From assembly GCA_024707265.1 (NCBI GenBank), contig JANQAB010000004.1, positions 186,001 through 250,000 of the forward strand: DNA of 64,000 nt. The letters run 5' to 3'. A program made the position numbers and the translations under genes. The notes under the pieces are model-generated. The model was not told the origin of the DNA, did not search any database, and worked only from the letters and a program-made list of their open reading frames with translations. Shown piece by piece: positions 35,557 to 44,104 of this stretch; the stretch's first letter is position 1, and each line of letters opens with the position of its first letter. The DNA is from Sporocytophaga sp. (GTDB taxonomy: Bacteria > Bacteroidota > Bacteroidia > Cytophagales > Cytophagaceae).

Positions 35557-35590
35557 AAAGCCTACCCAAAAAAACGGAGGGCTTTTTTTA
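35557..35590 (+). terminator. Terminator after tandem copy 1
   Basis: AAAAGCCTACCC and GGAGGGCTTTTTTT flank an A-rich loop; two stem positions do not pair. Confidence 0.65.
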
Positions 35591-35671
35591 TGAGTATCCC
35601 TAATCTGGAGCCTTTTACAGTTCGTAGCAAAGGGATTAATACCAGGTAGGTTGCTTACGAACCTGAGATTA

Positions 35672-35760
35672 ATAGATCAGTATCAGAACAGTGGAGTCAC
35701 ATCGTATCAATATGCTGAAAGATACGCCTTAGTAATTCACCCGAATAGATTAGTTTATTA
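35672..35760. pseudogene. Decayed 3' fragment of the response-regulator gene
   Basis: ATCAGTATCAGAACAGTGGA and the CATCGTATCAATATGCTGAA that follows nearly match the HTH codons at 34976-35025. The fragment then degrades (GATACGCCTTAGTAATTCA versus the original GTTACGCGTAAGCAATTCA). It shows that the duplicated unit included the end of the regulator gene. Confidence 0.8.
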
Positions 35761-35876
35761 AGGGTAAATACAGATTCGTATTACAGGTGTAAATACCTAT
35801 GCCTTGTTAGTGTTTTTTGTGATTTACAAAGTCAGTATAAAGTGCGTTATTGTAGAAAACAAAACGTCCAACTGTT

Positions 35877-36176
35877 ATGAAACACATGGTAATTGCTGGC
35901 TTAATGGTACTTGTAGCTCAGGTATCTTTTGCGCAAAATGGAGTAAATAGTGATCCTACTTATTCCATCAACAATTATAAACAAGCTCATAAAGCTAAGT
36001 ATGCGAAGGAGAATAAGCTTGGAAATCCTGTTTCAATTGAGACTAGTGAGGTAACCGTAAAAGAAAACTATAAGCAAAGCTTTAATTCAGGCAAAGCTTC
36101 AAATAAAGCAACTGTCGCTACTTACATGCCTCAGATCAAAAGTTCCAGATCTTACAAACACCCATACGGTTTGTAA
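35877..36176 (+). CDS. Small secreted protein, tandem copy 2
   Basis: The product is 99 residues and differs from copy 1 only in the leader (Leu in place of Phe at position 12). The start lies exactly 669 bp after that of copy 1. The signal peptide ends VSFAQ; the mature chain keeps EVTVKENYKQSFNSGKASNK and ATVATYMPQIKSSRSYKHPY. Near identity over coding and spacer DNA indicates recent tandem duplication or continuing gene conversion. The upstream element TTTGTGATTTACAAA is a perfect inverted repeat (TTTGT-N5-ACAAA) and may be an operator. Confidence 0.75.
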   Translation: MKHMVIAGLMVLVAQVSFAQNGVNSDPTYSINNYKQAHKAKYAKENKLGNPVSIETSEVTVKENYKQSFNSGKASNKATVATYMPQIKSSRSYKHPYGL

Positions 36177-36225
36177 TCTTTAGGATATATAAAGAACTTC
36201 ATAAAGTTTAAATAAATTCCCTATA

Positions 36226-36256
36226 AAAGCCTTCCCAAAAAACGGAGGGCTTTTTT
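36226..36256 (+). terminator. Terminator after tandem copy 2
   Basis: AAAAGCCTTCCC, A-rich loop, GGAGGGCTTTTTTT. Confidence 0.7.
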
Positions 36257-36340
36257 TATGAGTATCCCTAATCTAGAGCCTTTTACAGTTCGTAGCAAAG
36301 GGATTTAATACCAGGTAGGTTGCTTACGAACCCGAGATTA

Positions 36341-36425
36341 ATAGATCAGTACCAGAACAGTGGAGTCACATCGTATCAATATGCTGAAAAGATACGCCTT
36401 AGTAATTCACCCGAATAGATTAGTT
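36341..36425. pseudogene. Second decayed 3' fragment of the response-regulator gene
   Basis: AGATCAGTACCAGAACAGTG and what follows repeat the fragment at 35672 with a 669-bp offset and carry the same degraded end, so this spacer was copied from the first one and not from the intact gene. Confidence 0.8.
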
Positions 36426-36545
36426 TGATCAGGGTAAATACTGATGTATTTATCGGTGTAAATACCTATACCTTGTTGGTGTTTTTTGTGATTTACAAAG
36501 CCAGTATAAAATGCGTTATTGTAGAAAACAAAACGTACAACTGTT

Positions 36546-36845
36546 ATGAAACACATGATAATTGCTGGCTTAATGGTACTTGCAGCTCAGGTATCTTTTG
36601 CACAAAATGGGGTAAATAATGATCCAACTTATTCCATCAACAATTATAAACAAGCTCATAAAGCTAAATATGCGAAGGAGAATAAGCTTGGAAATCCTGT
36701 TTCAATTGAAACTAGTGAGGTAACCGTAAAAGAAAACTATAAGCAAAGCTTTAATTCAGGCAAAGCTTCAAATAAAGCAACTGTCGCTACTTACATGCCT
36801 CAGATCAAAAGTTCCAGATCTTACAAACACCCATACGGTTTGTAA
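36546..36845 (+). CDS. Small secreted protein, tandem copy 3
   Basis: The product is 99 residues, starting MKHMIIAGLMVLAAQVSFAQ; it has Asn for Ser at NGVNNDP and small leader changes, and is otherwise identical to copies 1 and 2. The start lies exactly 669 bp after copy 2. It has the same TTTGTGATTTACAAA element upstream and a terminator downstream (36893-36922), so each copy is a separate transcription unit. Three full dosage copies suggest selection for high output of the protein. The function is unknown. Confidence 0.75.
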   Translation: MKHMIIAGLMVLAAQVSFAQNGVNNDPTYSINNYKQAHKAKYAKENKLGNPVSIETSEVTVKENYKQSFNSGKASNKATVATYMPQIKSSRSYKHPYGL

Positions 36846-36892
36846 TCTTTAGGATATATAAAGAATTTCATAAAGTTTAAATAAATTCCTAT

Positions 36893-36922
36893 AAAGCCTT
36901 CCAAATATCGGAGGGCTTTTTT
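36893..36922 (+). terminator. Terminator after tandem copy 3
   Basis: AAAGCCTTCC, loop AAATATC, GGAGGGCTTTTTT. Confidence 0.75.
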
Positions 36923-37239
36923 GTTGGTGGCCTACTGAATGCTTCATTAATTTCCTCTCATCAAGCTTTAATATTTTTTAGTTTCCATTGGGCTTCGTTA
37001 TAATTCTTTTGGGAATAATTTTGAGTTAAAAGATGCCGTAGCTTTTAGATCATAATTTGGAGGTCAAAGCTCGGGTGCCGGTACTTTTAGGTGATAAAAT
37101 GGAGGGCAAAAGCTCGGACGACAGAACTTTCACTTTTAAAATATTATTCCATAAATGAATATTTTTGAGGATAAATGGAATATACGCACCCAGTGTTGAT
37201 ATAAACAAAGTTGCATACAATAACTAAACGAGAATCAAA
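36923..37239. other. Intergenic region with a short tandem repeat
   Basis: No gene is supported. It contains a 42-bp imperfect tandem repeat at 37035-37118 and otherwise A/T-rich sequence. Confidence 0.5.
37035..37118. repeat. Two imperfect 42-bp tandem repeats
   Basis: Unit 1 begins GCCGTAGCTTTTAGATCATA at 37035; unit 2 begins GCCGGTACTTTTAGGTGATA at 37077. Both end in GGAGGnCAAAGCTCGG-like sequence (AAAGCTCGG versus AAAAGCTCGG). Confidence 0.55.
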
Positions 37240-37591
37240 ATGATGGAAACCAGAGGTTGGATTGAATACAGACCATACTATGCAGAAAAGGAAAGAAACG
37301 AAGACTATCCATGGTTGGCATGGATGAGTATTGATTCAGTTATTGACAGTGTGGATGAGATTACTGAGACCTTGTTTGGTTATTCCAAAAGAATAATCAG
37401 GAAAGAATTTGAAGTACATGCTCTAGCAAAAAATAGAGGCATTCCAGACAACGCTTCTGATGTCGTCAAGTGGGAGGTTGAAACTATTTGCGCTGATAGA
37501 GGAGTTTAAGAATATTAAAGGCATCGATGACTATCAAATCAGATTAGTCGTCTGGTTTGAATGGTTACAGTTCTGCGGTACTCCACAATAA
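37240..37591 (+). CDS. Hypothetical small protein (frameshifted)
   Basis: The first frame encodes MMETRGWIEYRPYYAEKERN and on, through FEVHALAKNRGIPDNASD to a stop at 37509. Near 37485-37495 a single-base shift leads into a frame reading LIEEFKNIKGIDDYQIRLVV and WFEWLQFCGTPQ up to the TAA at 37589-37591. The joined product is about 117 residues, acidic and aromatic-rich, with no signal peptide. It resembles small cytosolic hypothetical proteins, and I assign no function. A gap of 170 bp follows. Confidence 0.45.
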
Positions 37592-37761
37592 TTTGTATTT
37601 TGCTGTACATTGTGCTTATAATGCTTAAAAACGCCCTTCAACAAGCACTTAAAAAATATTGGACGTCGTGGTGGAAGATTCTCCAAACAGTTGTTAGAAA
37701 TTAAGAATAAAGTTCAAAATGCTAGACAATCTCAAAGTATATATTCACAATTGCTCATCGA

Positions 37762-38505
37762 ATGAAATTAATTTCCAGAAAAAACGACCTTAATCTTGAG
37801 CTGCAACTGTGCTTTGAAGCACTGGATACGAACGGTTATAAGCCGTTTTTAACTGAGGTGTATCAGAGATTGTTACTTACTAAAGTTAAATTTCCATTGC
37901 TTGAATATTGTGCAATGGATATTTTCAAAAGACTTGATGAAAATAAACATATTGAGTTTTGTTCGGATATTGCAAAGTTCAATACAATAGGAGGTAATGT
38001 ACTTATCGGTATAATACTGCAAAGGTGGCTTTCAATAGATTTTATTCAAGCTATGAATAAAGCAGCTGAATGTATTCAGAAGGGCAAAGAGTGGTATGTG
38101 GCTGATATCATAGGGGAACGCGTATTTGGTATTGCTTTGCTTCAATATCAAACTGAAGCATTAGATTTTCTTTATCAGTTATCAAATAATGCAAGTCCAT
38201 TTGTTGTACGTTCCATTGGTCCGGGAGCGCATTATGCAATCAAAAAGGGACTTCCTGTTAAAGAAACGGAGGAACTCTTTAAACTTCTTCTAAGCCTCGC
38301 AAATGCTAAAGATGGTGAAATAAAAAGAGGTATCGGATGGGCAGCTAAGACAACAGCTAAATTCCATCCGCAAATTATCCTAAAGTTTCGTAGTCATATT
38401 GATGATCCTGAAAAAACAGGAGCATGGTTCCGGACAAAAGTCAGAATAGGTCTTGAAAGAAATGCTTATGCCAAGGGAAATAGAATTAAAGACCATATTA
38501 AATAA
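37762..38505 (+). CDS. HEAT/ARM-repeat protein, possibly DNA-alkylation-repair-like
   Basis: The product is 247 residues, all helical, without signal peptide. Repeated helical pairs (ELQLCFEALDTNGYKPFLTE, VLIGIILQRWLSIDFIQAMN, VFGIALLQYQTEALDFLYQL, EIKRGIGWAAKTTAKFHPQI) fit the HEAT-like fold of the AlkD family, which binds damaged DNA. The typical catalytic residues cannot be placed with certainty, so an enzymatic role is uncertain. Its 3' end overlaps the radical SAM gene by 44 bp. Because the partner resembles spore photoproduct lyase, a DNA-repair pair is a reasonable guess. Confidence 0.6.
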   Translation: MKLISRKNDLNLELQLCFEALDTNGYKPFLTEVYQRLLLTKVKFPLLEYCAMDIFKRLDENKHIEFCSDIAKFNTIGGNVLIGIILQRWLSIDFIQAMNKAAECIQKGKEWYVADIIGERVFGIALLQYQTEALDFLYQLSNNASPFVVRSIGPGAHYAIKKGLPVKETEELFKLLLSLANAKDGEIKRGIGWAAKTTAKFHPQIILKFRSHIDDPEKTGAWFRTKVRIGLERNAYAKGNRIKDHIK

Positions 38506-39362
38506 GACCAAGAGACGTGATCCTTGGTTCCTTGACGATTATACTATAAATCTTTATAGCAGTTGTTCTTTCAATTGCTTATACTGCTATATAAGAGGCA
38601 GCAAGTATGGAGAAAATCTTGAAGAAAGCATTTCTGTTAAGGTCAATGGGATTGAGCTGCTTGAAAAACAACTTTATTTAAGATCAAAAAAGCAGCAATA
38701 TGGTTTCATTGTTGTTTCTTCTGCAACGGATCCATATTTAAAAATAGAAGAGCAGTATCAGCTGACCCGCCAGGCACTAAAGCTTATAGCACATTATAAA
38801 TTTCCTGTGCACATCATTACAAAATCAGATCTTGTAATCCGGGATTTTGATATCTTACATGAAATTGACAAAACGGCAATTCTACCTTCAGATTTTGGAG
38901 GGAAGTTACAATGAGGAGCAATTATATCGTTTTCTTTTTCAACTTTAAGTGATCAGGTAGCAAAGATTTTTCGAGCCTGGCGCTACACCTCCATCTAAAA
39001 GACTGGAGGCATTTAAGGCAACTAAAAGTAATGGCTTCTTATCTGGGATCAGTTTAATGCCATTGATCCCTTATATTTCAGATACATCCGAAAATATTCA
39101 TTTGTTTTTCAAGACATTTAAGGAGTTACATGCAGATTACGTTATGCCAGCTACTATTACTCTCTTTGGAGTTGACAAAACGGATAGCAAAACGCTTGTG
39201 TTGAATGCCATTGAAAAGTATTATCCGGAGTTGCAGGAAATGTATGAGAAGCTTTTTAAAAATTCCAGTGAACTTCCTTATTATTATAGAAAAGCCTTTT
39301 ATGAGAAGATGAAGGAGCTAAGTAGAGCGTATGGAATTAAAGACAGGATTGTTTACTATTAA
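38462..39362 (+). pseudogene. SPL-like (Rv2578c-type) radical SAM protein, disrupted
   Basis: The start is taken as ATG 38462 (MLMPREIELKTILNKTKRRD); a TTG at 38453 is also in frame. The radical SAM cysteines are in NLYSSCSFNCLYCYIRGSKY (CxxxCxxC), followed by VVSSATDPYLKIEEQYQLTR and HIITKSDLVIRDFDIL, which match the spore-photoproduct-lyase-like family. Two lesions follow: an in-frame TGA at 38912-38914 (KLQ-stop-GAIISFSFSTL) and one extra T in the run at 38967-38971, after which EPGATPPSKRLEAFKATKSN continues to the TAA at 39360. The TGA is a base substitution and not an A/T-run indel, so this is more likely a true pseudogene. Intact members use a 4Fe-4S cluster and SAM; their substrates are largely unknown. 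Confidence 0.75.
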
Positions 39363-39669
39363 AGGATTAAGCGAAATCAAAAAAAAATGACTCTGGCTTA
39401 TTGAGCTTTTAAATTCAAGCATCGGAGAAAGGATTTTTAATCTTCTTACAATCGATTGGGATAAAATGTCTATTGAAGGCTATTTGTTATTTTAAATAAT
39501 TTTTCATAAGGATTAAATTTTCCCTATTTATTTACTGGGCTCTAATTTATTAGCTCTTCTCCAACAAAGATAGCTTGGTTTTTGCAAAGGGATTAAGAAA
39601 TAAATTGATAATTTTGCTTAGCGAAATTGATACTTATACAAATTTAGATTTTAATTAAATAACGGAGAA
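39363..39669. other. Intergenic region without recognised features
   Basis: A/T-rich 307-bp stretch before nhaA. I saw no convincing promoter box, repeat or gene. Confidence 0.4.
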
Positions 39670-41007
39670 TTGACAAATTTGAAGGAAGCCCCAATCGAAA
39701 AAGTAGTAAGACCTATCCAGAAATTCATACAACTGGAGAAATCAGGCGGACTGGTTTTGGCTATAAGCGTGATTATTGCGATGATTTTAGCCAACTCTCC
39801 CTGGTACAATGTTTACCATCACTTCTTTGAACATATCATAGGTTTTCAATTTGACGGAAAAACTTACTTGCAGTACAGCATCCATCATTGGATAAATGAT
39901 GGACTAATGTCTATTTTCTTTTTTGTTGTAGGGTTAGAGCTCAAAAGAGAAATTGTAGCGGGGGAATTGTCCAATCCCCGAAAAGCTATGCTTCCGATAA
40001 TTGCTGCGATCGGAGGCATGCTTATTCCAGCTATAATTTATATTACTCTGAATCCTATGAGAGAAACGCAAAGCGGTTGGGGAATTCCAATGGCTACAGA
40101 TATTGCTTTTGCTCTGGGGGTATTGTATCTATTAGGCAATCGTATTCCTTTAGCACTTAAAATTTTCCTGACAGCCTTGGCTATTGTAGATGACCTGGGT
40201 GCTGTTTTGGTTATTGCATTATTCTATACATCAGATATTTCCATTACGAATTTAGCTATAGGATTAATTATCCTTTTAGCAATGTATATAGGCAACAAAG
40301 TGGGGGTGAGAAGTGTCCTGTTTTATGCTTTATTGGGAATAGGTGGTGTCTGGATGGCATTTCTATTGTCAGGTGTTCATGCTACTATTGCTTCAGTATT
40401 AGCGGCTTTTACCATACCTGCTGATGTGAAAATCAAAGAAGATGTATTCATTGCAAGGATTAAAAATTACCTTACCCAATTCGCAGAAGCTGACGCTAAC
40501 GACAGCCCGACATTGACAAATCAGCAATTACATATTTTGGAACAAGTTTCAATAACTACAGAACATGCAATACCACCGTTACAAAGATTGGAACATGTTA
40601 TGCATCCGTTTGTAACCTTTCTGATCATACCCGTTTTTGCATTAGCCAATGCAGGTGTTCCGTTTTTGGACATTGATATGAAACAGGTACTCAGTAACAA
40701 TATTGCTATTGGGGTAGCATTAGGATTGTTGGTTGGTAAAGTAGTAGGAGTAGTTGGATTTACATGGATCTTTGTTAAGCTAAAAATAGCATCTTTCCCC
40801 CAAGGTATGAATTTACAAAATCTTTTTGGGTTGGGGCTTTTAGCTTCTATAGGATTTACAATGTCTTTGTTCATTTCACAGCTGGCTTTTATGGATGAAG
40901 TTTTCAGGGTTCAAGCTAAAATCGGAATTTTTGCTGCCTCTACCATTGGTGGAGTTTTGGGGTATCTGGTTTTAAGCAGACAACACAAAAAAGAGAATAA
41001 AAATTAG
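39670..41007 (+). CDS. nhaA: Na+/H+ antiporter NhaA
   Basis: The product is 445 residues with about 12 membrane helices. Family blocks: FIQLEKSGGLVLAISVIIAM (about 18-37), HHWINDGLMSIFFFVVGLEL (about 76-95), IPMATDIAFALGVLYLLGNR and LTALAIVDDLGAVLVIALFY, whose Asp pair (about 178-179) binds Na+/H+. A loop of about 50 residues (KIKEDVFIARIKNYLTQFAE) and C-terminal helices follow. It exchanges Na+ for H+ at the inner membrane and supports pH and salt homeostasis. The start is a TTG at 39670 behind the ribosome-binding sequence ACGGAGAA, which decides the start. The K+ channel gene follows 25 bp downstream, suggesting a cation-homeostasis operon. Confidence 0.95.
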   Translation: MTNLKEAPIEKVVRPIQKFIQLEKSGGLVLAISVIIAMILANSPWYNVYHHFFEHIIGFQFDGKTYLQYSIHHWINDGLMSIFFFVVGLELKREIVAGELSNPRKAMLPIIAAIGGMLIPAIIYITLNPMRETQSGWGIPMATDIAFALGVLYLLGNRIPLALKIFLTALAIVDDLGAVLVIALFYTSDISITNLAIGLIILLAMYIGNKVGVRSVLFYALLGIGGVWMAFLLSGVHATIASVLAAFTIPADVKIKEDVFIARIKNYLTQFAEADANDSPTLTNQQLHILEQVSITTEHAIPPLQRLEHVMHPFVTFLIIPVFALANAGVPFLDIDMKQVLSNNIAIGVALGLLVGKVVGVVGFTWIFVKLKIASFPQGMNLQNLFGLGLLASIGFTMSLFISQLAFMDEVFRVQAKIGIFAASTIGGVLGYLVLSRQHKKENKN

Positions 41008-41031
41008 TGTTGAAGTAGGAATTTTACAGTT

Positions 41032-41910
41032 ATGCCTGACTTTATAAAAAATCATAAAAGCAAGCTAGATCGATTCAAACAGGAAGTCTATATCATCATC
41101 TATGGCGTAAACACTCCTGCCGGAAAAGCCTTTGATGTTGGTTTGTTAATAGCCATTTTGCTTAGTGTTTTTACCATAATGGCGGAAACAATTGAAGATA
41201 TTGACCGCACTTATCACACAGAATTGATAGTGTTGGAATGGATTTTTACCGTCATTTTTACTATGGAATATGCACTTAGGGTTTTTGTCAGCAAGAAACC
41301 GTTAAAATATATTTTTAGTTTTTATGGTATTATAGACCTACTGTCCATATTGCCAATGTTCCTCGCCGTTTTTATTAGTGGGAGCCATATCTTGAGCAGT
41401 CTTAGAATTTTAAGATTATTAAGGTTGTTTCGGGTTTTTGGCTTGATGGAATTTATGGAGGAATCTTCAAAATTAAAAGTTGCGCTATTGGCAAGCCGTG
41501 CAAAAATTATGGTTTTTTTATATACGGTTTTGATTATTGCTATTTTAATAGGAACACTGATGTATTATATCGAAGGACCTGAAAACGGTTTTACGAGTAT
41601 TCCAAGAAGTGTGTTTTATACCATTGTTACACTTACCACTGTTGGCTATGGAGATATGGTGCCGACTACTGCTTTAGGGCAGTTTTTATCGATGATTTTG
41701 ATGGTTATTGGTTATGGCATCATTGCTGTGCCGACCGGAATTGTTGGTGTTGAAATTGCCAAAGGAGCTGGTAATTCTAATAAAAAGGAAAAACGCAAAC
41801 ATAAAGAACATAATAGACTCAATGGAATAGTATGTGCGCATTGCAACAAAGAAGGTCATAGAGATGATTCTGAATATTGTTATTGTTGTGGGCATAACTT
41901 GAAGGCTTAG
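41032..41910 (+). CDS. Voltage-gated potassium channel with C-terminal zinc ribbon
   Basis: The product is 292 residues with six membrane segments. S4 carries regularly spaced Arg (SSLRILRLLRLFRVFG), and the pore loop holds the filter TLTTVGYGDMVP before S6 (FLSMILMVIGYGIIAVPTGI). The tail after residue 250 is Lys-rich and ends in a CxxC...CxxC ribbon (CAHCNKEGHRDDSEYCYCCG), likely zinc-binding. The channel part fits the Kch/ion_trans family and should pass K+ through the inner membrane. The zinc ribbon is an unusual addition. The gene begins 25 bp after nhaA. Confidence 0.9.
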   Translation: MPDFIKNHKSKLDRFKQEVYIIIYGVNTPAGKAFDVGLLIAILLSVFTIMAETIEDIDRTYHTELIVLEWIFTVIFTMEYALRVFVSKKPLKYIFSFYGIIDLLSILPMFLAVFISGSHILSSLRILRLLRLFRVFGLMEFMEESSKLKVALLASRAKIMVFLYTVLIIAILIGTLMYYIEGPENGFTSIPRSVFYTIVTLTTVGYGDMVPTTALGQFLSMILMVIGYGIIAVPTGIVGVEIAKGAGNSNKKEKRKHKEHNRLNGIVCAHCNKEGHRDDSEYCYCCGHNLKA

Positions 41911-41932
41911 AAAGCAAGCCCCCCTAAATGAA

Positions 41933-41982
41933 TCTCTGTTACACAGAGTGCACAGAGAAGACACGGAGGAACACAAAGAAAA
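41933..41982. repeat. Degenerate decamer repeat
   Basis: ACACAGAGTG, CACAGAGAAG, ACACGGAGGA and ACACAAAGAA stand in a row at 41941-41980, preceded by CTCTGTT, which pairs with ACAGAG. Such CACAGAG-type quasi-repeats occur between genes in several bacteria; a role is unknown. Confidence 0.4.
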
Positions 41983-42016
41983 ATTTTACTATCTAATCTT
42001 AATGCTTAACTTTTAA

Positions 42017-42044
42017 CTTTCCGCTTTTAGCTTTCCGCTTTTAG
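42017..42044. repeat. 14-bp tandem duplication at the adenine deaminase stop
   Basis: CTTTCCGCTTTTAG occurs twice back to back (42017-42030 and 42031-42044). The second unit contains the TAA stop (complement) of the adenine deaminase gene. Confidence 0.7.
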
Positions 42045-43663
42045 CATACAAATTCAAACTTATCTCCATCAAATAGTCCAAGGTCGCTGAGTTTAAGAGA
42101 TGGAATCACCAGCAAAGCCATAAAAGACAAAGTCATGTATGGTGAAGTAAGCGTGCTTCCCATCGCTTTGGAGATTTTGTCAAGCTCTGTGTACTTGTCA
42201 GCCACGACATAGCCATCTTCTGCAGACATTAATCCACCAACCGGCAAAGATAATGAGTACAGTTTGCCGTCATAAACAGCAGAAATACCGCCTTGGTTTT
42301 TGATCACTTCGTTTACCGCTTTATTAATATCTTCATCGTTTACTCCAACAGCTACTATATTATGGGAATCATGCGCTATGGAAGAAGCAAGGGCTCCCTG
42401 TTTTAAGCCGAACCCTTTGATAAAGGCTTTTGCAGGAACAGCCTCTTTATACCTGTTGACTACAGTGATCTTTAATATGTCCTTCTCTGGAATGGATTGT
42501 ACATAACCATTCTCAAGTGGTAGTTCTGTTTCGATGGATCTGGTGATCAGTTGGCCATCCAGTGCTTCTATCACTCTGGTTTTTCCTGATGAAGATGCTA
42601 TCTTAAAATCTGAAACCGTCTTCAAAGGCGTATTAAATCTGTTAATCGGGGATACTGGAATTGGTTTTATAAAGCTCTTTTTATTTTCAGCTACAAGCTC
42701 ACCATTTATATAGGTTTTAAGAATATTAAAGTCTTTAGGATTATCAATGATAATAAAATCTGCCGGGTCCCCGGATTTAAGAAGGCCAACTTCCAGTCCA
42801 TAATGTTTTACCGGGTTTATACAGGCTGCTTTCAAAACTTTATAGAGATCAATTCCTTTGTCGAGTGCTCTTTGTACCAGCTCATTGATATGACCTACCA
42901 CAAGGTTGTCAGGATGTTTATCATCCGAACAAAACATTATTGAATTTTCGTAATCATTTAAAAGATTAATAAGCGCTTCAAAGTTTTTAGCGGCACTGCC
43001 TTCCCTTATAAGAATTTTCATTCCAAACTTCAGCTTGTCCAAAGCTTCTTCAGCAGTGAAGCACTCATGATCTGTAGAAATGCCTGCAGCTATGTATTGT
43101 TGTGCCTGCTCTCCTTTAAGTCCGGGAGCATGTCCGTCTATCACTTTTCCCAGCTTTTTTGCAATATTGATCTTTTCATATACAACGGGATCATTGAAAA
43201 GTACACCTGGCCAGTTCATCATTTCTGCCAGATATTTTATTTCAGGCTTTTTTAACAACGTTTCAATGTCTTTTGCAGAGATCTCATCACCGGCAGTCTC
43301 AAAGGAAGTTGCAGGGACACAGGAAGGGGCTCCGAAGTTAAATTTAAACGGAACCTGTTTTCCATTATTCACCATAAATTCAACGCCTTCCATACCGCAG
43401 ACATTTGCAATTTCATGAGGGTCGGACACAGTAGCTACAGTGCCGTGCAACACGGCAAGTCTGGCAAATTCAGACGGTACCAGCATTGAGCTTTCTATAT
43501 GAACATGAGCATCAACAAAACCTGGAAGTATATATACATTTTCACTGACTTCTGCTGATTCTCCGATTTTCTCAATACGTCCATCGGATATAGTTATATT
43601 GCCTTTATAAATACGTCTGCCTTCGATGTCAATGATGTTGCCGGAAATTGTCTTAGAGCTCAT
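42041..43663 (-). CDS. ade: Adenine deaminase
   Basis: The start is ATG 43663 ([20 protein letters not shown]); an in-frame ATG at 43714 adds a Cys-rich piece not seen in the family. The product is 540 residues. Amidohydrolase motifs: [20 protein letters not shown] (metal HxH at about 55-57), [57 protein letters not shown] and [16 protein letters not shown]. The C-terminal domain ([52 protein letters not shown]) is specific for adenine deaminase (EC 3.5.4.2), which converts adenine to hypoxanthine in purine salvage. It is monocistronic and convergent with the K+ channel gene. Confidence 0.95.
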   Translation of the reverse strand: MSSKTISGNIIDIEGRRIYKGNITISDGRIEKIGESAEVSENVYILPGFVDAHVHIESSMLVPSEFARLAVLHGTVATVSDPHEIANVCGMEGVEFMVNNGKQVPFKFNFGAPSCVPATSFETAGDEISAKDIETLLKKPEIKYLAEMMNWPGVLFNDPVVYEKINIAKKLGKVIDGHAPGLKGEQAQQYIAAGISTDHECFTAEEALDKLKFGMKILIREGSAAKNFEALINLLNDYENSIMFCSDDKHPDNLVVGHINELVQRALDKGIDLYKVLKAACINPVKHYGLEVGLLKSGDPADFIIIDNPKDFNILKTYINGELVAENKKSFIKPIPVSPINRFNTPLKTVSDFKIASSSGKTRVIEALDGQLITRSIETELPLENGYVQSIPEKDILKITVVNRYKEAVPAKAFIKGFGLKQGALASSIAHDSHNIVAVGVNDEDINKAVNEVIKNQGGISAVYDGKLYSLSLPVGGLMSAEDGYVVADKYTELDKISKAMGSTLTSPYMTLSFMALLVIPSLKLSDLGLFDGDKFEFVC

Positions 43664-43812
43664 TTTGTGCCTGGTTTTGAAAAGATTTAATCCTTTTGTG
43701 GTACAGCAGCACAATATATCTAATCTATTTTAAAAAATATAATGTGATTTATGATCGTATTTAATTTTTATAACATTTTCAGATCATTTATTTTAGAAAA
43801 AAAAATCATTGA

Positions 43813-44010
43813 ATGGAAAATCAGATCAGAACCAATATTAAAGCTGGAATTTTGGTTGATATAGTTTTAAAAAAGGACCAAAAGACGGGTATATTAACGA
43901 GGGGAGTAGTGAAAAATATCCTAACAAGTGCGCCTAAACATCACAGGGGAATAAAGGTTCGTCTTGTAAACGGACAAATAGGAAGGGTGCAGAAAATAGT
44001 GGCAATATAA
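43813..44010 (+). CDS. YwbE family protein
   Basis: The product is 65 residues. The sequence IRTNIKAGILVDIVLKKDQK, TGILTRGVVKNILTSAPKHH and RGIKVRLVNGQIGRVQKIV fits the YwbE/DUF2196 family across its whole length. It is a small basic KOW-like beta barrel of unknown function. The ATG at 43813 gives the usual length. It is a single gene, divergent from ade. Confidence 0.9.
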   Translation: MENQIRTNIKAGILVDIVLKKDQKTGILTRGVVKNILTSAPKHHRGIKVRLVNGQIGRVQKIVAI

Positions 44011-44104
44011 AAGGGTTTTATTTCATCTGATTGGTAATTGAATGTGTTGACTATATTTTTAAACTTGAATGATTAATTAATAACATTATATAATTTTAAA
44101 GACC

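Noticed and set aside
35208..36922. CRISPR or phage tandem array for the 669-bp repeats
   Set aside because: Each unit encodes a full secreted protein with its own terminator; unit length and coding content exclude a CRISPR array.
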